Source of the DNA: a virus
Reading direction: 5' to 3' (one strand)
Virus record (IMG/VR): IMGVR_UViG_3300020553_000016
Span: 1 to 36,600 of that record
DNA: 36,600 bases
This document shows, one piece after another, positions 21,475 to 32,300 of the stretch. The notes beneath the pieces were generated by a model. That model made no database searches, was not told the origin of the DNA, and saw only the letters and a program-made list of their open reading frames with translations. Both the position numbers and the translations under genes were made by a program. Position 1 is the stretch's first letter. Each line of letters opens with the position of its first letter.

Positions 21475-22072
21475 AAAAGAAAAATACTATAAAGAATTTG
21501 CTGATGTGGTTAACAAAACCTATCGTCAAATGCGTTACGGTATTGCTGCTTGTAAACCAAGTGTTAGTGAAGACTTAGCTTTTATGAGAAAGCATATTGT
21601 TGATTGGCAAGATTTAGAAGATGAAGATGCATTATGCAAATCTAATATCAACTATACAACATGGTTACCTGTTACTTACAGAAATGATAACTCAGTACAA
21701 TATGATCAGAGTGTAGATTTATGGGGAGCTGGTTATTTACGTGGTAACGTACCAAGTTCACCACAACAACTTGGTGTAGGTTTAGCATACGGTGCAAACA
21801 ATCAAAACATTATAGAGGTAAACACTGGAGGTTGTGTAACTAGAATTAATCTTAATCCAGCTATCACTTTTAATAATAATAGTTCTTTTGAATTTGTACA
21901 GCAAACTGCTGCTACAGTATGGAACATTAGTCATAACATGGGGCTGAAACCAAATGTTAAGACTGAAGATTTACAGGGTAATGATATTGTAGGAGTTATA
22001 GATTACATAGATAACAACACAGTTAGACTTACTTTTAATCAGGCTGTAGCCGGTAAAGCATATTTATCATAA
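21455..22072 (+). CDS. tail adaptor protein with shared C-terminal beta domain
   Basis: A 205-residue protein. The N-terminal half is helical (EFADVVNKTYRQMRYGIAAC), the middle Asn/Gly-rich. The last 55 residues form a module with the pattern W-N-I-S-H-N-M...KPNV...GNDIVGVIDYIDNNTVRLTF...GKAYLS. The same module ends the next two gene products, so these three proteins probably assemble with a common surface at the tail tip or collar. The stop overlaps the next ATG (TAATGG). The exact role is not recognised. Confidence 0.65.
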   Translation: MRTLLPKKEKYYKEFADVVNKTYRQMRYGIAACKPSVSEDLAFMRKHIVDWQDLEDEDALCKSNINYTTWLPVTYRNDNSVQYDQSVDLWGAGYLRGNVPSSPQQLGVGLAYGANNQNIIEVNTGGCVTRINLNPAITFNNNSSFEFVQQTAATVWNISHNMGLKPNVKTEDLQGNDIVGVIDYIDNNTVRLTFNQAVAGKAYLS

Positions 22073-22599
22073 TGGCAGTACAGAAGATATATGTAGACTA
22101 CGATTTTAATAAGAATCAGATTCTTAATGCTAAGTTACAACCTGTAACCACTGCACAAAGAAATGCTTTAGCGTCTGGATATAATTCTGGTGATGCTGGT
22201 ATTGTTGTTTTTGACACTACATTACAGCTTCTATTTACATGGGATGGTAATCAATGGGATCAAGCAAGTATATCATCTGAACAAATAACTCAAATTGTAG
22301 AAGCTTTTAATAAAACAGTAGTAGATATTGACATAACTGCTAATACTACTACAAGAACTATTACATTAACCTATAGAGATGGATTTAGTATATCAGACTC
22401 ATTTACGTTTTCTTATATTCACAATCAAACTGGGTCAAGTACAACATGGACTGTAAATCATAACTTGAATAAATATCCATCTGTATCTATTGTAGATTCT
22501 GCAAATACTGAAGTGATTGGTGAGGTGGAACACATAGATACTAATAATCTCACTATAAAATTTTCAGCAGCTTTTAGTGGAAAAGCGTATATAAACTAA
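22072..22599 (+). CDS. tail fibre adaptor protein, 175 aa
   Basis: A 175-residue protein. The N-terminal block DYDFNKNQILNAKLQPVTTA (about 9-28), followed by GIVVFDTTLQLLFTWDGNQW (about 43-62), is shared with the 22618 gene (LDLTKNQILN...GQVYFDTTDKRIYFWDGLAW). This is a common attachment domain of phage tail proteins in which strands lead to an FWDG-W turn. The C-terminal 55 residues carry the WTVNHNLNKYPSVSIVDS...AAFSGKAYIN module shared with both neighbours. It is thus a minimal adaptor with just the N- and C-domains, likely placed between tail tip and fibres. Confidence 0.7.
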   Translation: MAVQKIYVDYDFNKNQILNAKLQPVTTAQRNALASGYNSGDAGIVVFDTTLQLLFTWDGNQWDQASISSEQITQIVEAFNKTVVDIDITANTTTRTITLTYRDGFSISDSFTFSYIHNQTGSSTTWTVNHNLNKYPSVSIVDSANTEVIGEVEHIDTNNLTIKFSAAFSGKAYIN

Positions 22600-22617
22600 T
22601 TTTAAAAAATAATAATT

Positions 22618-23817
22618 ATGTCTAAAAAGTTTCTAACCAATCTGGACCTGACCAAAAACCAGATTTTGAATGTGGCAATCCACAATTTAAGCAGTGCTCC
22701 GGCATCACCTGTACTTGGTCAAGTTTATTTTGATACAACAGATAAACGTATTTATTTCTGGGATGGTTTAGCCTGGGTAGATATGTCTGGTGATATCCAA
22801 GATGTATTGGGTGGAGCAGGTCTTACAGCATCTAGTTCAAATGATGTTGTAACCTTAGATGTTAACGTAGATAGTGCTACAATTGAGATTAATGCTGACT
22901 CACTAAGAATTAAAGATCTTGGTGTAACCACTGGTAAATTAGCAGATTCTGCAGTTACTACATTAAAGATTAATCCTAATGCAGTAACGTTTGCTAAAAT
23001 TCAACAGCTTAATAACTTAACAGTTATTGGTAATGTATCTGGAGCATCAGCTAACGCAGCTGAGGTGACAATCATTACAGATATGGCTAACTCTAGTTCT
23101 AGTTCATTAGCTACATCTACAGCAATCAAAACATACATTGATGCTAACGTAGGTAGTCTTGGTAATTTAGAAGGAGCTTGGGATGCATCTAGTGGTTCAT
23201 TTCCTGTAGGATCAGCTCCAGTAGCTGGCACTAAAGCTGGTGACTATTGGTACGTATCAGTAGCAGGAACAGTAAACAGTGTTGCTTTTAATGTAGGTGA
23301 TGTAATCGTTGCTAAGATTAATGCAGCTTCTACATCTCTAGCTACAGACTGGATTCAATTAGAGGTTAACCGTGATCAAGCTACTACAACTGTATTAGGT
23401 TTAGTATTTCTTGCTACAAATGCAGAAACACAAACTGGTACAGATGCTAACAAAGCAGTTACGCCAGCTAGTTTAACAGCTCGTACAGCTACAGAAACTC
23501 GTACAGGTATTGCAGAGATTGCAACAGATGCTGAGTTAACAACTGGTACAGATGATACTCGTATTGTTACTCCGCTTAAATTAAAGACTTATTTAGATAA
23601 CAGAACAGGTGGTTACGCTGCAAACATTGGGGGTGCTGGCACTTCTTATGCATTGACACATGGCTTAAGCACTATTGATGTAATCGTGATGATTAAAGAT
23701 AACACTACATTAGAAGAAGTTATAACAGATGTAGTAATTACAGATGCTAACACAGTAACTGTAAGTTTTGCAACAGCTCCTGGAGCTAATGCATATCGTG
23801 TAATTATCAAGAAATAA
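22618..23817 (+). CDS. tail fibre/appendage protein, 399 aa
   Basis: A 399-residue protein with the attachment domain at the N terminus (LTKNQILNVAIHNLSSAPAS; YFDTTDKRIYFWDGLAWVDM). Next come a beta-rich shaft (DVLGGAGLTASSSNDVVTLD; SATIEINADSLRIKDLGVTT), repeat-like segments (TDANKAVTPASLTARTATET followed by RTGIAEIATDAELTTGTDDT, a pattern usual in tail fibres) and a degenerate form of the C-terminal module (YALTHGLSTIDVIVMIKDNT). It lies just upstream of the three giant fibres and probably connects them to the virion or forms a short fibre itself. Confidence 0.75.
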   Translation: MSKKFLTNLDLTKNQILNVAIHNLSSAPASPVLGQVYFDTTDKRIYFWDGLAWVDMSGDIQDVLGGAGLTASSSNDVVTLDVNVDSATIEINADSLRIKDLGVTTGKLADSAVTTLKINPNAVTFAKIQQLNNLTVIGNVSGASANAAEVTIITDMANSSSSSLATSTAIKTYIDANVGSLGNLEGAWDASSGSFPVGSAPVAGTKAGDYWYVSVAGTVNSVAFNVGDVIVAKINAASTSLATDWIQLEVNRDQATTTVLGLVFLATNAETQTGTDANKAVTPASLTARTATETRTGIAEIATDAELTTGTDDTRIVTPLKLKTYLDNRTGGYAANIGGAGTSYALTHGLSTIDVIVMIKDNTTLEEVITDVVITDANTVTVSFATAPGANAYRVIIKK

Positions 23818-23829
23818 TAAACAACCTGA

Positions 23830-26800
23830 ATGAAGTTTCTATCTGACATACTAGCTAAAGCTGGTCTGACAGTAGATGGTGTAGTTACACTTAACAATAC
23901 TGCTACTGGTCAAACACCTGCTTCTAATGATAACTCTACCAAGTTAGCAACTACTGCTTGGGTTAGAACCTTTGTTCAGCCCTACAGTTTACCTATTGCC
24001 TCTACAAGTATACTTGGAGGTATTAAAGTTGGTACTGGTTTATCAATAGATGCTGGAAGTGGTATATTATCTGTAACCGGTGGCGGTGCAGCATCTATTA
24101 AATCTACACAAACTTTTACAGCTACAGCAGCTCAAACAGTATTCACTATAACAGGTGGATATAGTGTTGGACTTATTGATGTATTTTTAAATGGAGTATA
24201 CCTATCTCCTAATCAAACTACAGCTACTAATGGCACTAGTATTACATTAGGTGATGCAGCTTTAGCTGGAGATATTATAGATGTTATTGTAGCTAGTCCT
24301 GTTTATGAAGGAGCTACAACTACTACTGATCAACTTTCTGAAGGAACTACAAATTTATATTTTACTAATGCTCGTGCAAGAGCAGCAATTAGCTTGACCA
24401 CAACAGGTACAAGCGGAGCAGCGACTTATACAAGTGGAGTATTAAACATTCCACAATATCAAGGGGTGTTGACTAATCCTGTAACAGGAACAGGTACTAC
24501 TAACTACCTACCTAAGTTTACAGGTGCAAGTACAATAGGGAATAGTCAAATATTTGATAATGGAACTAATGTTGGTATTGGTACTATAACTCCTTTAGGT
24601 ATATTACATCTTTTTGTATCTGCTGCTACTACACGAATGTTATTAGACGGAAATGCAGGACAAAGTAAAATTATAACATATCGTACAAATGGATTACAAA
24701 GATTTGGATTATATGTTAATAATACTGCCGAAAGTGGATCAAATGTAGGTAGTGATTTTCAGGTTCGTGCTTATAATGATGCAGGAACTTTATTAAGTAC
24801 ACCTTTATTTATAAAAAGAAGCACAGGTAATGTAGGGGTTAATACAATTACTCCTGCTTATCAATTAGATGTAAATGGTACAGGAAGGATAAGTGGTGTA
24901 TTGACATTAAGTTCAACTATTAGTAACGGAACTTATACTTATACACTTCCAAGTGCAACGGGTACTTTGGCTTTAACAAGTGAATTAAGTTCTTATGTAC
25001 CTACATCTAGAACACTTACAATTAATGGTACTACTTACGACTTAACTGCTAATAGAACATGGACATTAACTACAGCTAATATTTCTGAGGTTACTAATCT
25101 GTATTATACAGATGCAAGAGCTCGTGCTGCTATTAGTGTAACAGGTTCTGGTTCTTATGATTCCGCCACTGGTGTCATCACTGTAACAGGAGGTGTAACT
25201 AGTGTAAACACTTTAACAGGTGCTGTTGTTCTCACTACAACTAATATTGCTGAAGGGACAAACTTATATTATACTCAAGCAAGATTTGACACTGCGTTTA
25301 CAGCTAAGTCAACAACAAACTTAACAGAAGGAACTAATCTATATTATACTACTGCTAGAGCAAATGCAGACTTTGATACAAGACTTGCTACTAAGTCTAC
25401 TACTAATCTTTCAGAGGGTACAAATTTATACTACACAGACACACGTGTAGGAACCTATCTTACAAACAACTCTTACGCTACTCAAACTTATGTAAACACA
25501 GCAGTTTCTAATTTAGTAGATGCTGCTCCTGGTACATTAGATACATTGAATGAGTTAGCGGCTGCTCTTGGAGACGATCCTAACTTTGCTACTACGGTGG
25601 CAACAAGTATAGGTACAAAAGAACCTGCAATCACTGCTGGTACAACAGGTCAATATTGGAGAGGTGACAAGTCATGGCAGACGCTTCCTATATATACGTT
25701 ATCAGGATTAGGTGGTGTTCCTACTACAAGAACTATTACCATCAATGGTACAGCACAAGACTTATCTGCAGATAGAACCTTTACTATAAACTCTATGGTA
25801 TATCCTGGAGCTGGTATTGCTCTATCTACAGGATCAGCTTGGGGAACATCAATCACTGACAATAGTGCAAACTGGAACACAGCATTTGGATGGGGTAACC
25901 ATGCAAGCGGTGGTTATTTAACTACTGCTCTAGCAGCTACAACATATGCTTCTCTTACAGGAGCTTATGCTAATCCAGCTTTTGTAGCATCATTAGCTTG
26001 GTCAAAGATTACTGGAGCTCCTGCATTTATTACTTCTTACACAGAAGTAGATACTCTTGCTACTGTTACTGGACGTGGTAATTCTACTACTTCAAGTATC
26101 ACTGTTAATGGTGATATGAACTCAACAGGTATAGTATATTCTAGAGCTAACCAAACAACTTCATATACAACAGCTGCTTTATGGACTCAATCATTTGGTT
26201 CCACTTTAACAGGTATTGCATTCCATATATCAGGTGTAGTAGGTAGAATGCTATACATGAATACTACTGATGCTAATCTTTATTGGAATGGTACTGCATT
26301 AGTTTATAATAGTGGTACTTGGTCTATTAATGTAACAGGAAATGCAGCTACGGCTACTAATGTAGCTTACTCTGGATTAACTGGAACAGTTCCTACATGG
26401 AATCAAAATACTACAGGTTCTGCTGCTACAGCAGGTTCTTCAAATTTTTTAAGTTTACAAGGTACAGCTAATTTAAGAACTATTACATCTGCTGGTATTT
26501 ATAGAGAAGAACAACCAGATTCTGGTTTTTCTTATACGACCACTTTAAATATGAACTCTTCAGATGGAAGACAACAGTTAACTATTGAAAGAGGTGGTGG
26601 GGGTATGAAGTTTAGAGGTAGTACATCTGGTAGTGGTGATATTAGTTGGAGTGATTGGAGAAATGTATGGCATTCATCTAATTTAACTAATTTAAATCAA
26701 CTCACAAATGGTCCTGGATATATTACAGGATACACAGAAACTGATACTTTAGCAACTGTAACTGCTCGTGGAGCAACTACTACATCAACAATTATTATAA

Positions 26801-29331
26801 ATGGAGGGGTAGTTCATCCTCTTGCTATATCTTCTAGTCAGAGATATCAAATGCAAGTAAGAAATACTAGCAATAGTATAAATTCTGGATATGGTTGGTG
26901 GTGGTTTATGGACACCAACTTTAATATGGGTTTTCATGCTGATGGAGCAAGTGATAGATTTACATTAACAAGAGATGGAAATTTATCTGTAAGTGGTACA
27001 CTATCTGGATCAAATTTATCAGGAACCAATACAGGGGATCAAACAAATATTAGTGGGTATTCTGCATCTGTTATTCATTCATCAGCTAGAACAGATTCTG
27101 CATCATATAATGTAGTTTGGGCAGCAGGTAATCCGTCACAAATGTATTCTTGTGATGCTGTTAGAATTCAATCAAGTACAGGTACAATATTTGCTACACG
27201 TTCTTCTGCACCTATGTCAGCAACAGTAGCAGATGGTAATTGGGATACAAGTTTTTCAAATACACCTGTATCTACAATGGCTTGGGGTGGAGATATTTCA
27301 GCAGGTGGACCAACAGGTACTTGGTGGTTCCAAATGAATATGCGTCATAGTAATGCATCAAATTTATGGGGTACACAGTTAGCTTATGGATGGGAAGATA
27401 ACGCAAATCAGTTATATCAACGTAATGTAACAGGAGGAAGCTGGAGTGGTTGGGTTAGGTATTTGAATAGTGGTAACTATAATTCATACGCACCAACACT
27501 TACAGGAACAGGAGCAAGTGGTACTTGGGGAATTAGTATTACAGGTAATGCTGGTTCAGTTTCTGGGTTAACATTAACTAGTTCTGCTAATGGTATTAAC
27601 CCAGATTCAGTAACACAAAATCAAATAGGATATAATACAAGTGTAAGTTTATTTGGACAAACAGATGGAGGTCTTTATTCTTCTGCATATAGTTCTAATT
27701 GGATACATCAAATATATGGAGATTTTAGAACAGGTCAAATAGCAATAAGAGGTAAACAAAATGGTACGTGGCAAGCATGGAGGACTGTATGGGATAGTAG
27801 TAACTTGACTAATCTCAATCAACTTACTAATGGACCTGGTTATATTACATCTTCTGGTTCTATATCTGGTACAGCTAGTAATATTACAGCTTATACAATC
27901 AATCAAAGTGTTGGAACAGGTAACTCTCCAACTTTTGCAGGGTTAACGGTTAGTGGACCAGTGTATCAAGGACTATCAAATCAAGGAGTTATAAGCTTAC
28001 TTTCAGATGTTGTTGTAGGACAAACTAACAATTATTTTAGATTATATTTACCTCAAGGATATTATGATAACCGAAATGGAGGTACCGCAACTATTAAAAT
28101 TGTTTGGGGTATGCTACATGCAGGTGTAACTTATTCACAAGAATATAAGCTTACTTTTGGAACCAATCATGGAGCAGGTGGTAATTATTTACATTCATCT
28201 CAGGTAACAAAAACATATAGTGACCAAAACCCAGAAAGTTATGGTGGCTATTTAATGGACCAGACACCATCAGTTGATTTTTATCATGACATGAGTGGAG
28301 GGTATATTAACTTTAATGTTAAAGGTTATCAAAGTTATAATACACATAGAGTAGTAGCTGTTGATATTGTTGGAGGAGGTGTTGGTACTCCTACTTTAAC
28401 ATACTATGGAGCATCAAGTCCAGGTGGCTCTGCTCTTACAGTAAAAGATATTCCTTATGCATCAACTGCTGGTAGTGCTAACAGTGTTGCATGGACTAAT
28501 GTATCAAGCAGACCAACAGCACTTTCATCATTTACTAATGACGTTGCTCTACCATTAAATGGTAACTGGGTTGGTAACACTGGTATGAATGATCAAAAGT
28601 TATATCTCAGAACTAATGGAGATAACAATCATTACATATGGAATGCAGCTGATGATTGGGAAGAAATTGTAGCATATTTTGGAACAGGTTTAAGAATAGC
28701 TGCTAGTAATGCAACAACACTTGCTACATTTACAACTAGTGGTTTAACAGTTACTGGAGCTATAAGTACTAGTGGAGCTTTAACAGTAGCAGGTACAACA
28801 ACTTTAAATACTCAAGTAAATATTAATAGACATATTGATGCTAATACAGGTTGGGGAAGTGCGTCAGGTAACACAATATTTGTAGGTTGGAATGGTGGAA
28901 AAGTAGTGTTAGGTAGTAATGCTAATGGTGGTCATGATTATGCTAGTGGTATAGCAGTTGCATCTGTTGTTTCTACAAATCCATTTTTCTGTTTTCAAGA
29001 TATTACAGCTTATTCTGATGCACGTGTTAAAGATAATATTCAGATAGTAGAAAATGCTGTTGAGAAAATAAAAGCTATACGTGGGGTTACATACACAAGA
29101 AGTGACAATGTTGATAAAGTAAAGCGTCATGCCGGTGTTCTTGCACAGGAAGTTTTAAAAGTATTACCAGAAGTGGTAAACGGATCAGAAGATAGTGTAT
29201 ACTCAGTAGCATATGGTAATATGGCAGCATTATTTATTGAAGCAATCAAGGAACAACAAACTCAAATAGAATCTCAGAAGAGTGAGATAGATGAACTTAA
29301 AGATTTAGTACAACAACTTATAAATAGATAA
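23830..29331 (+). CDS. giant tail fibre 1 with C-terminal peptidase S74 chaperone
   Basis: A 1833-residue trimeric-fibre-type protein. Residues 1-60 contain the entry module shared with fibre 2 (ASNDNSTKLATTAWVRTFV). Five EGTNLYYTxAR-type repeats occur at about 169, 418, 473, 498 and 527, then LNELAAALGDDPNF and QYWRGDKSWQTLP modules (about 570-620), followed by a long Gly/Thr/Ser beta shaft. The C-terminal about 105 residues are an intramolecular chaperone: YSDARVKDNI gives the S74 Ser1729-Lys1734 dyad, spaced as in phage K1F endosialidase, and the domain ends in a coiled coil (KEQQTQIESQKSEIDELKDL). It should trimerise, then cleave itself before Ser1729 and release the chaperone. Binds the host surface; receptor unknown. 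Confidence 0.88.
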   Translation: MKFLSDILAKAGLTVDGVVTLNNTATGQTPASNDNSTKLATTAWVRTFVQPYSLPIASTSILGGIKVGTGLSIDAGSGILSVTGGGAASIKSTQTFTATAAQTVFTITGGYSVGLIDVFLNGVYLSPNQTTATNGTSITLGDAALAGDIIDVIVASPVYEGATTTTDQLSEGTTNLYFTNARARAAISLTTTGTSGAATYTSGVLNIPQYQGVLTNPVTGTGTTNYLPKFTGASTIGNSQIFDNGTNVGIGTITPLGILHLFVSAATTRMLLDGNAGQSKIITYRTNGLQRFGLYVNNTAESGSNVGSDFQVRAYNDAGTLLSTPLFIKRSTGNVGVNTITPAYQLDVNGTGRISGVLTLSSTISNGTYTYTLPSATGTLALTSELSSYVPTSRTLTINGTTYDLTANRTWTLTTANISEVTNLYYTDARARAAISVTGSGSYDSATGVITVTGGVTSVNTLTGAVVLTTTNIAEGTNLYYTQARFDTAFTAKSTTNLTEGTNLYYTTARANADFDTRLATKSTTNLSEGTNLYYTDTRVGTYLTNNSYATQTYVNTAVSNLVDAAPGTLDTLNELAAALGDDPNFATTVATSIGTKEPAITAGTTGQYWRGDKSWQTLPIYTLSGLGGVPTTRTITINGTAQDLSADRTFTINSMVYPGAGIALSTGSAWGTSITDNSANWNTAFGWGNHASGGYLTTALAATTYASLTGAYANPAFVASLAWSKITGAPAFITSYTEVDTLATVTGRGNSTTSSITVNGDMNSTGIVYSRANQTTSYTTAALWTQSFGSTLTGIAFHISGVVGRMLYMNTTDANLYWNGTALVYNSGTWSINVTGNAATATNVAYSGLTGTVPTWNQNTTGSAATAGSSNFLSLQGTANLRTITSAGIYREEQPDSGFSYTTTLNMNSSDGRQQLTIERGGGGMKFRGSTSGSGDISWSDWRNVWHSSNLTNLNQLTNGPGYITGYTETDTLATVTARGATTTSTIIINGGVVHPLAISSSQRYQMQVRNTSNSINSGYGWWWFMDTNFNMGFHADGASDRFTLTRDGNLSVSGTLSGSNLSGTNTGDQTNISGYSASVIHSSARTDSASYNVVWAAGNPSQMYSCDAVRIQSSTGTIFATRSSAPMSATVADGNWDTSFSNTPVSTMAWGGDISAGGPTGTWWFQMNMRHSNASNLWGTQLAYGWEDNANQLYQRNVTGGSWSGWVRYLNSGNYNSYAPTLTGTGASGTWGISITGNAGSVSGLTLTSSANGINPDSVTQNQIGYNTSVSLFGQTDGGLYSSAYSSNWIHQIYGDFRTGQIAIRGKQNGTWQAWRTVWDSSNLTNLNQLTNGPGYITSSGSISGTASNITAYTINQSVGTGNSPTFAGLTVSGPVYQGLSNQGVISLLSDVVVGQTNNYFRLYLPQGYYDNRNGGTATIKIVWGMLHAGVTYSQEYKLTFGTNHGAGGNYLHSSQVTKTYSDQNPESYGGYLMDQTPSVDFYHDMSGGYINFNVKGYQSYNTHRVVAVDIVGGGVGTPTLTYYGASSPGGSALTVKDIPYASTAGSANSVAWTNVSSRPTALSSFTNDVALPLNGNWVGNTGMNDQKLYLRTNGDNNHYIWNAADDWEEIVAYFGTGLRIAASNATTLATFTTSGLTVTGAISTSGALTVAGTTTLNTQVNINRHIDANTGWGSASGNTIFVGWNGGKVVLGSNANGGHDYASGIAVASVVSTNPFFCFQDITAYSDARVKDNIQIVENAVEKIKAIRGVTYTRSDNVDKVKRHAGVLAQEVLKVLPEVVNGSEDSVYSVAYGNMAALFIEAIKEQQTQIESQKSEIDELKDLVQQLINR
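24334..25470 (+). repeat. EGTNLYYT-type protein repeats in fibre 1
   Basis: Five coding repeats of the form [LI]-x-E-G-T-N-L-Y-[YF]-T-x-A-R begin at residues 169, 418, 473, 498 and 527 of fibre 1. Single copies occur in fibre 2 (about residue 174) and fibre 3 (about residue 80). Codons differ between copies, so the repeats are old at the DNA level. They look like structural units of the trimeric shaft. Confidence 0.7.
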
Positions 29332-29342
29332 TAGTATAGATA

Positions 29343-32300
29343 ATGAACAAACAAAGGAAGACCTCCCATATACTTAACGTATTTCAGTATGATGCTGATG
29401 GACACGTTGTTCTACCAGCAAGTCTTACTTTAACTGTACCTCCTGCTAGTAATGATAATAGTGGTAAGGTGGGTACTACGGCATGGGTGCGTACATACGT
29501 AACAGGTCTTAGTTATCTTACAGGTAACCAATCTATCACAGTTAGTGGTGATGCTACAGGATCTGGTACTACATCTATTGAACTTACACTTGCTAATACA
29601 GCAGTGACGCCCGGTACTTACGGGTCAACTACTCTTGTACCTGTAGTAACAGTTGATTCTAAAGGACGTATTACTTCTGTAACAACAGCTGCTATATCAG
29701 GATCACTCACCTTTACAGGAGATGTAACTGGATCTGGAACAACTGGAACTAGCACAGGATTAACTTTAGCTGCATCAGGTGTAACAGCTGGTACATACAC
29801 TAAGGTGACAGTAGACTCTAAAGGTAGAGTTACCGTAGGAGCTAGTGCAACAACCTCTGACATATCAGAAGGTACAAATCTATACTATACAGATGCTAGA
29901 GTGTTAACTTACTTAAGTGCTAATACTTATGCAACACAATCATATGTAGGTACACAGATAGCTAATTTAGTAGCTAGTTCACCAGCAGCTCTTGATACTC
30001 TTAACGAGTTAGCAGCGGCTTTGGGTAACGATGCTGCATTCTCTACAACAGTCAGTACAGCTCTTGGTAATAGATTAAGAATAGATACAGCTGCTCAAGG
30101 ATTAAATGGTACACAACAAGCAAATGGTAGAACTAACTTAGGATTAGGAACAGCTGCTACTTCTGCTACAGGAGACTTTGTTGCATATAGAACATTTGGT
30201 ACAGCAGCAAACTCTGCTACAGGAGATTTCGTAGCCTACCGTACATTCGGTACAGCTGCTAATAATAACACAGGAGACTTTGCTGCAGCTAGTCATACAC
30301 ATAGTATAGCTGATGTAACAGGATTACAAACAGCACTAGATGGTAAACAAGCTTCTCTTGGATTTACACCATATAATAGTACTAACCCTTCTGGTTATAT
30401 TACATCAGCTGCATTAAGTTCATATGTACCTACTTCTGGATATGCGTTTGGAACAGCTTTTACATTAGGTACAATGTATGTAGGAACTGGAGCTCAAGCA
30501 ACAGTAACATCTTTACTTGGTGTTTATAGTAATGGATACACTTATACTTTTGGAGCAGCAGCTGTTCAATCTTGGTTAGGATTAGGATCTTTAGCGTATA
30601 GCTCTACTACTATTCCTACTAATAATAATCAGTTAACAAATGGTGCTGGCTACATTACATCAACTGGAAATATTTCTGGTTATGCAATGTCTTTAAACGG
30701 ATATACTGGTCAAACAGAATATGTTATATTAACAGGTCCTGCAAACGGTCCAGTTATTAAAGTTAGATATGATGGAGCTACTGCTAATAGATATATAGAT
30801 ATTGGTAGTAAAGATGGTAATGGTGTTTATAGTGAAGGATTAAAACTTTATAATGGATCAACCATGACTTGGTTAGGTTATACAGTTTATCACTCTGGTA
30901 ATATACCAACGTGGAATCAAAATACAACAGGTACAGCTGCATCAATATCAGGATTTAATAATCCTACTACAGCAGCTACAGCTAATACAATAGCATATAG
31001 AGATGCTAGTGGTGATTTAACAGTTAGAGAATTAGTTCTTAATGTAGCTGTTCAAAGTTTTACACCTTCCTCAATGGTTGCTATTTATCCAACAACTAAT
31101 CAAGCTGTAAAAGTAAATGCTGCTGGAGTACAAGCATTCTTAGGACTTGGTTCTTTAGCTTATAGTTCAGCAACTATTCCAACTAATAACAACCAGCTAA
31201 CTAATGGTGCGGGTTATATAACTTCAGATTCTACAAAACTTCCTTTAGCGGGAGGTACAATGACTGGTACAATAACAATTACTAGTACTGATATTAGAAG
31301 TAACGCTTCTTCAGGTTGGACAGGTGACCCAGGTGCTCAAGGTAAAATACAATATCATTCTAACAGATGGTACATAGTAGCTGATAGTGCTTCAGATAGA
31401 ATTGTTCAATTTAGAAGAAATGGTACAGATACTTCTTACATTTCAAATGATGGAACGTTTATCGGAAGCATATCAGGTAATGCTGCAACAGCAACATTTG
31501 CAACAAACTCAAGTAAATTATACTCAACAGATGTTGCGTATTCATACACAAGTGCAGCACCGTATTATGGTTACTTAACTTATGATGGAACTTATTGGTT
31601 ATATCAAGTTTCACCAGCAACTCCATCAGCAGTAAGAGTAGCAAGAGCGGATAGTGCTGGATCAGCAGGTAGTGCAGGTAGTGCTGGTTATGCTGCTTAT
31701 TTATCACCTACATATGCAGGTGATGTATATACAAATCCTCAAGTATATTTTAATAATGGTATTGGACTAAAAGTAGCCATGACAGGAGCCTGGTCTGTAT
31801 GGTCAGATACTTTATGGATAAATGGTTATACTGGAGGTGATGTACCAAATATGTGTGCATTACATTTTTTACGTAATGGAACGCCAAGAATGGCTATTAG
31901 TACACAAACACAGGGTGCTACTAGTTATGGTACTTATTATGAAGTTATAACTGCATATAATATTGCTTCTCAATCAGTATCTTATGCAACTACAGCAGGT
32001 AGTGCAACTACCGCAACTACTGCAAGTAATCTTGCAGCAAATACTTCTCCAACAATACAGGTACTTAACTTTACAGGAGTTGGGACTAATTCTGGTAATG
32101 CTAATCAGAGTTATGCTATATATCAAGAAGGAGGATCATGGGCTCCACCGTTCCCAGATTTATGTATAGGTTACCATACAGGTATTAAGATAGGTGCATA
32201 TTATGGTTATAATGGTATAAGATTTTATAATAACTCAGATTTTGTAACTGAAACATTTTCAGTTGGAAATGGAGATAACCATGTAAGAGTAGCAAATAAT

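Noticed and set aside
24334-25470. CRISPR-like or DNA-level repeat array
   Set aside because: The periodicity is in the protein; copies differ in codons and spacing, so these are fibre shaft repeats.
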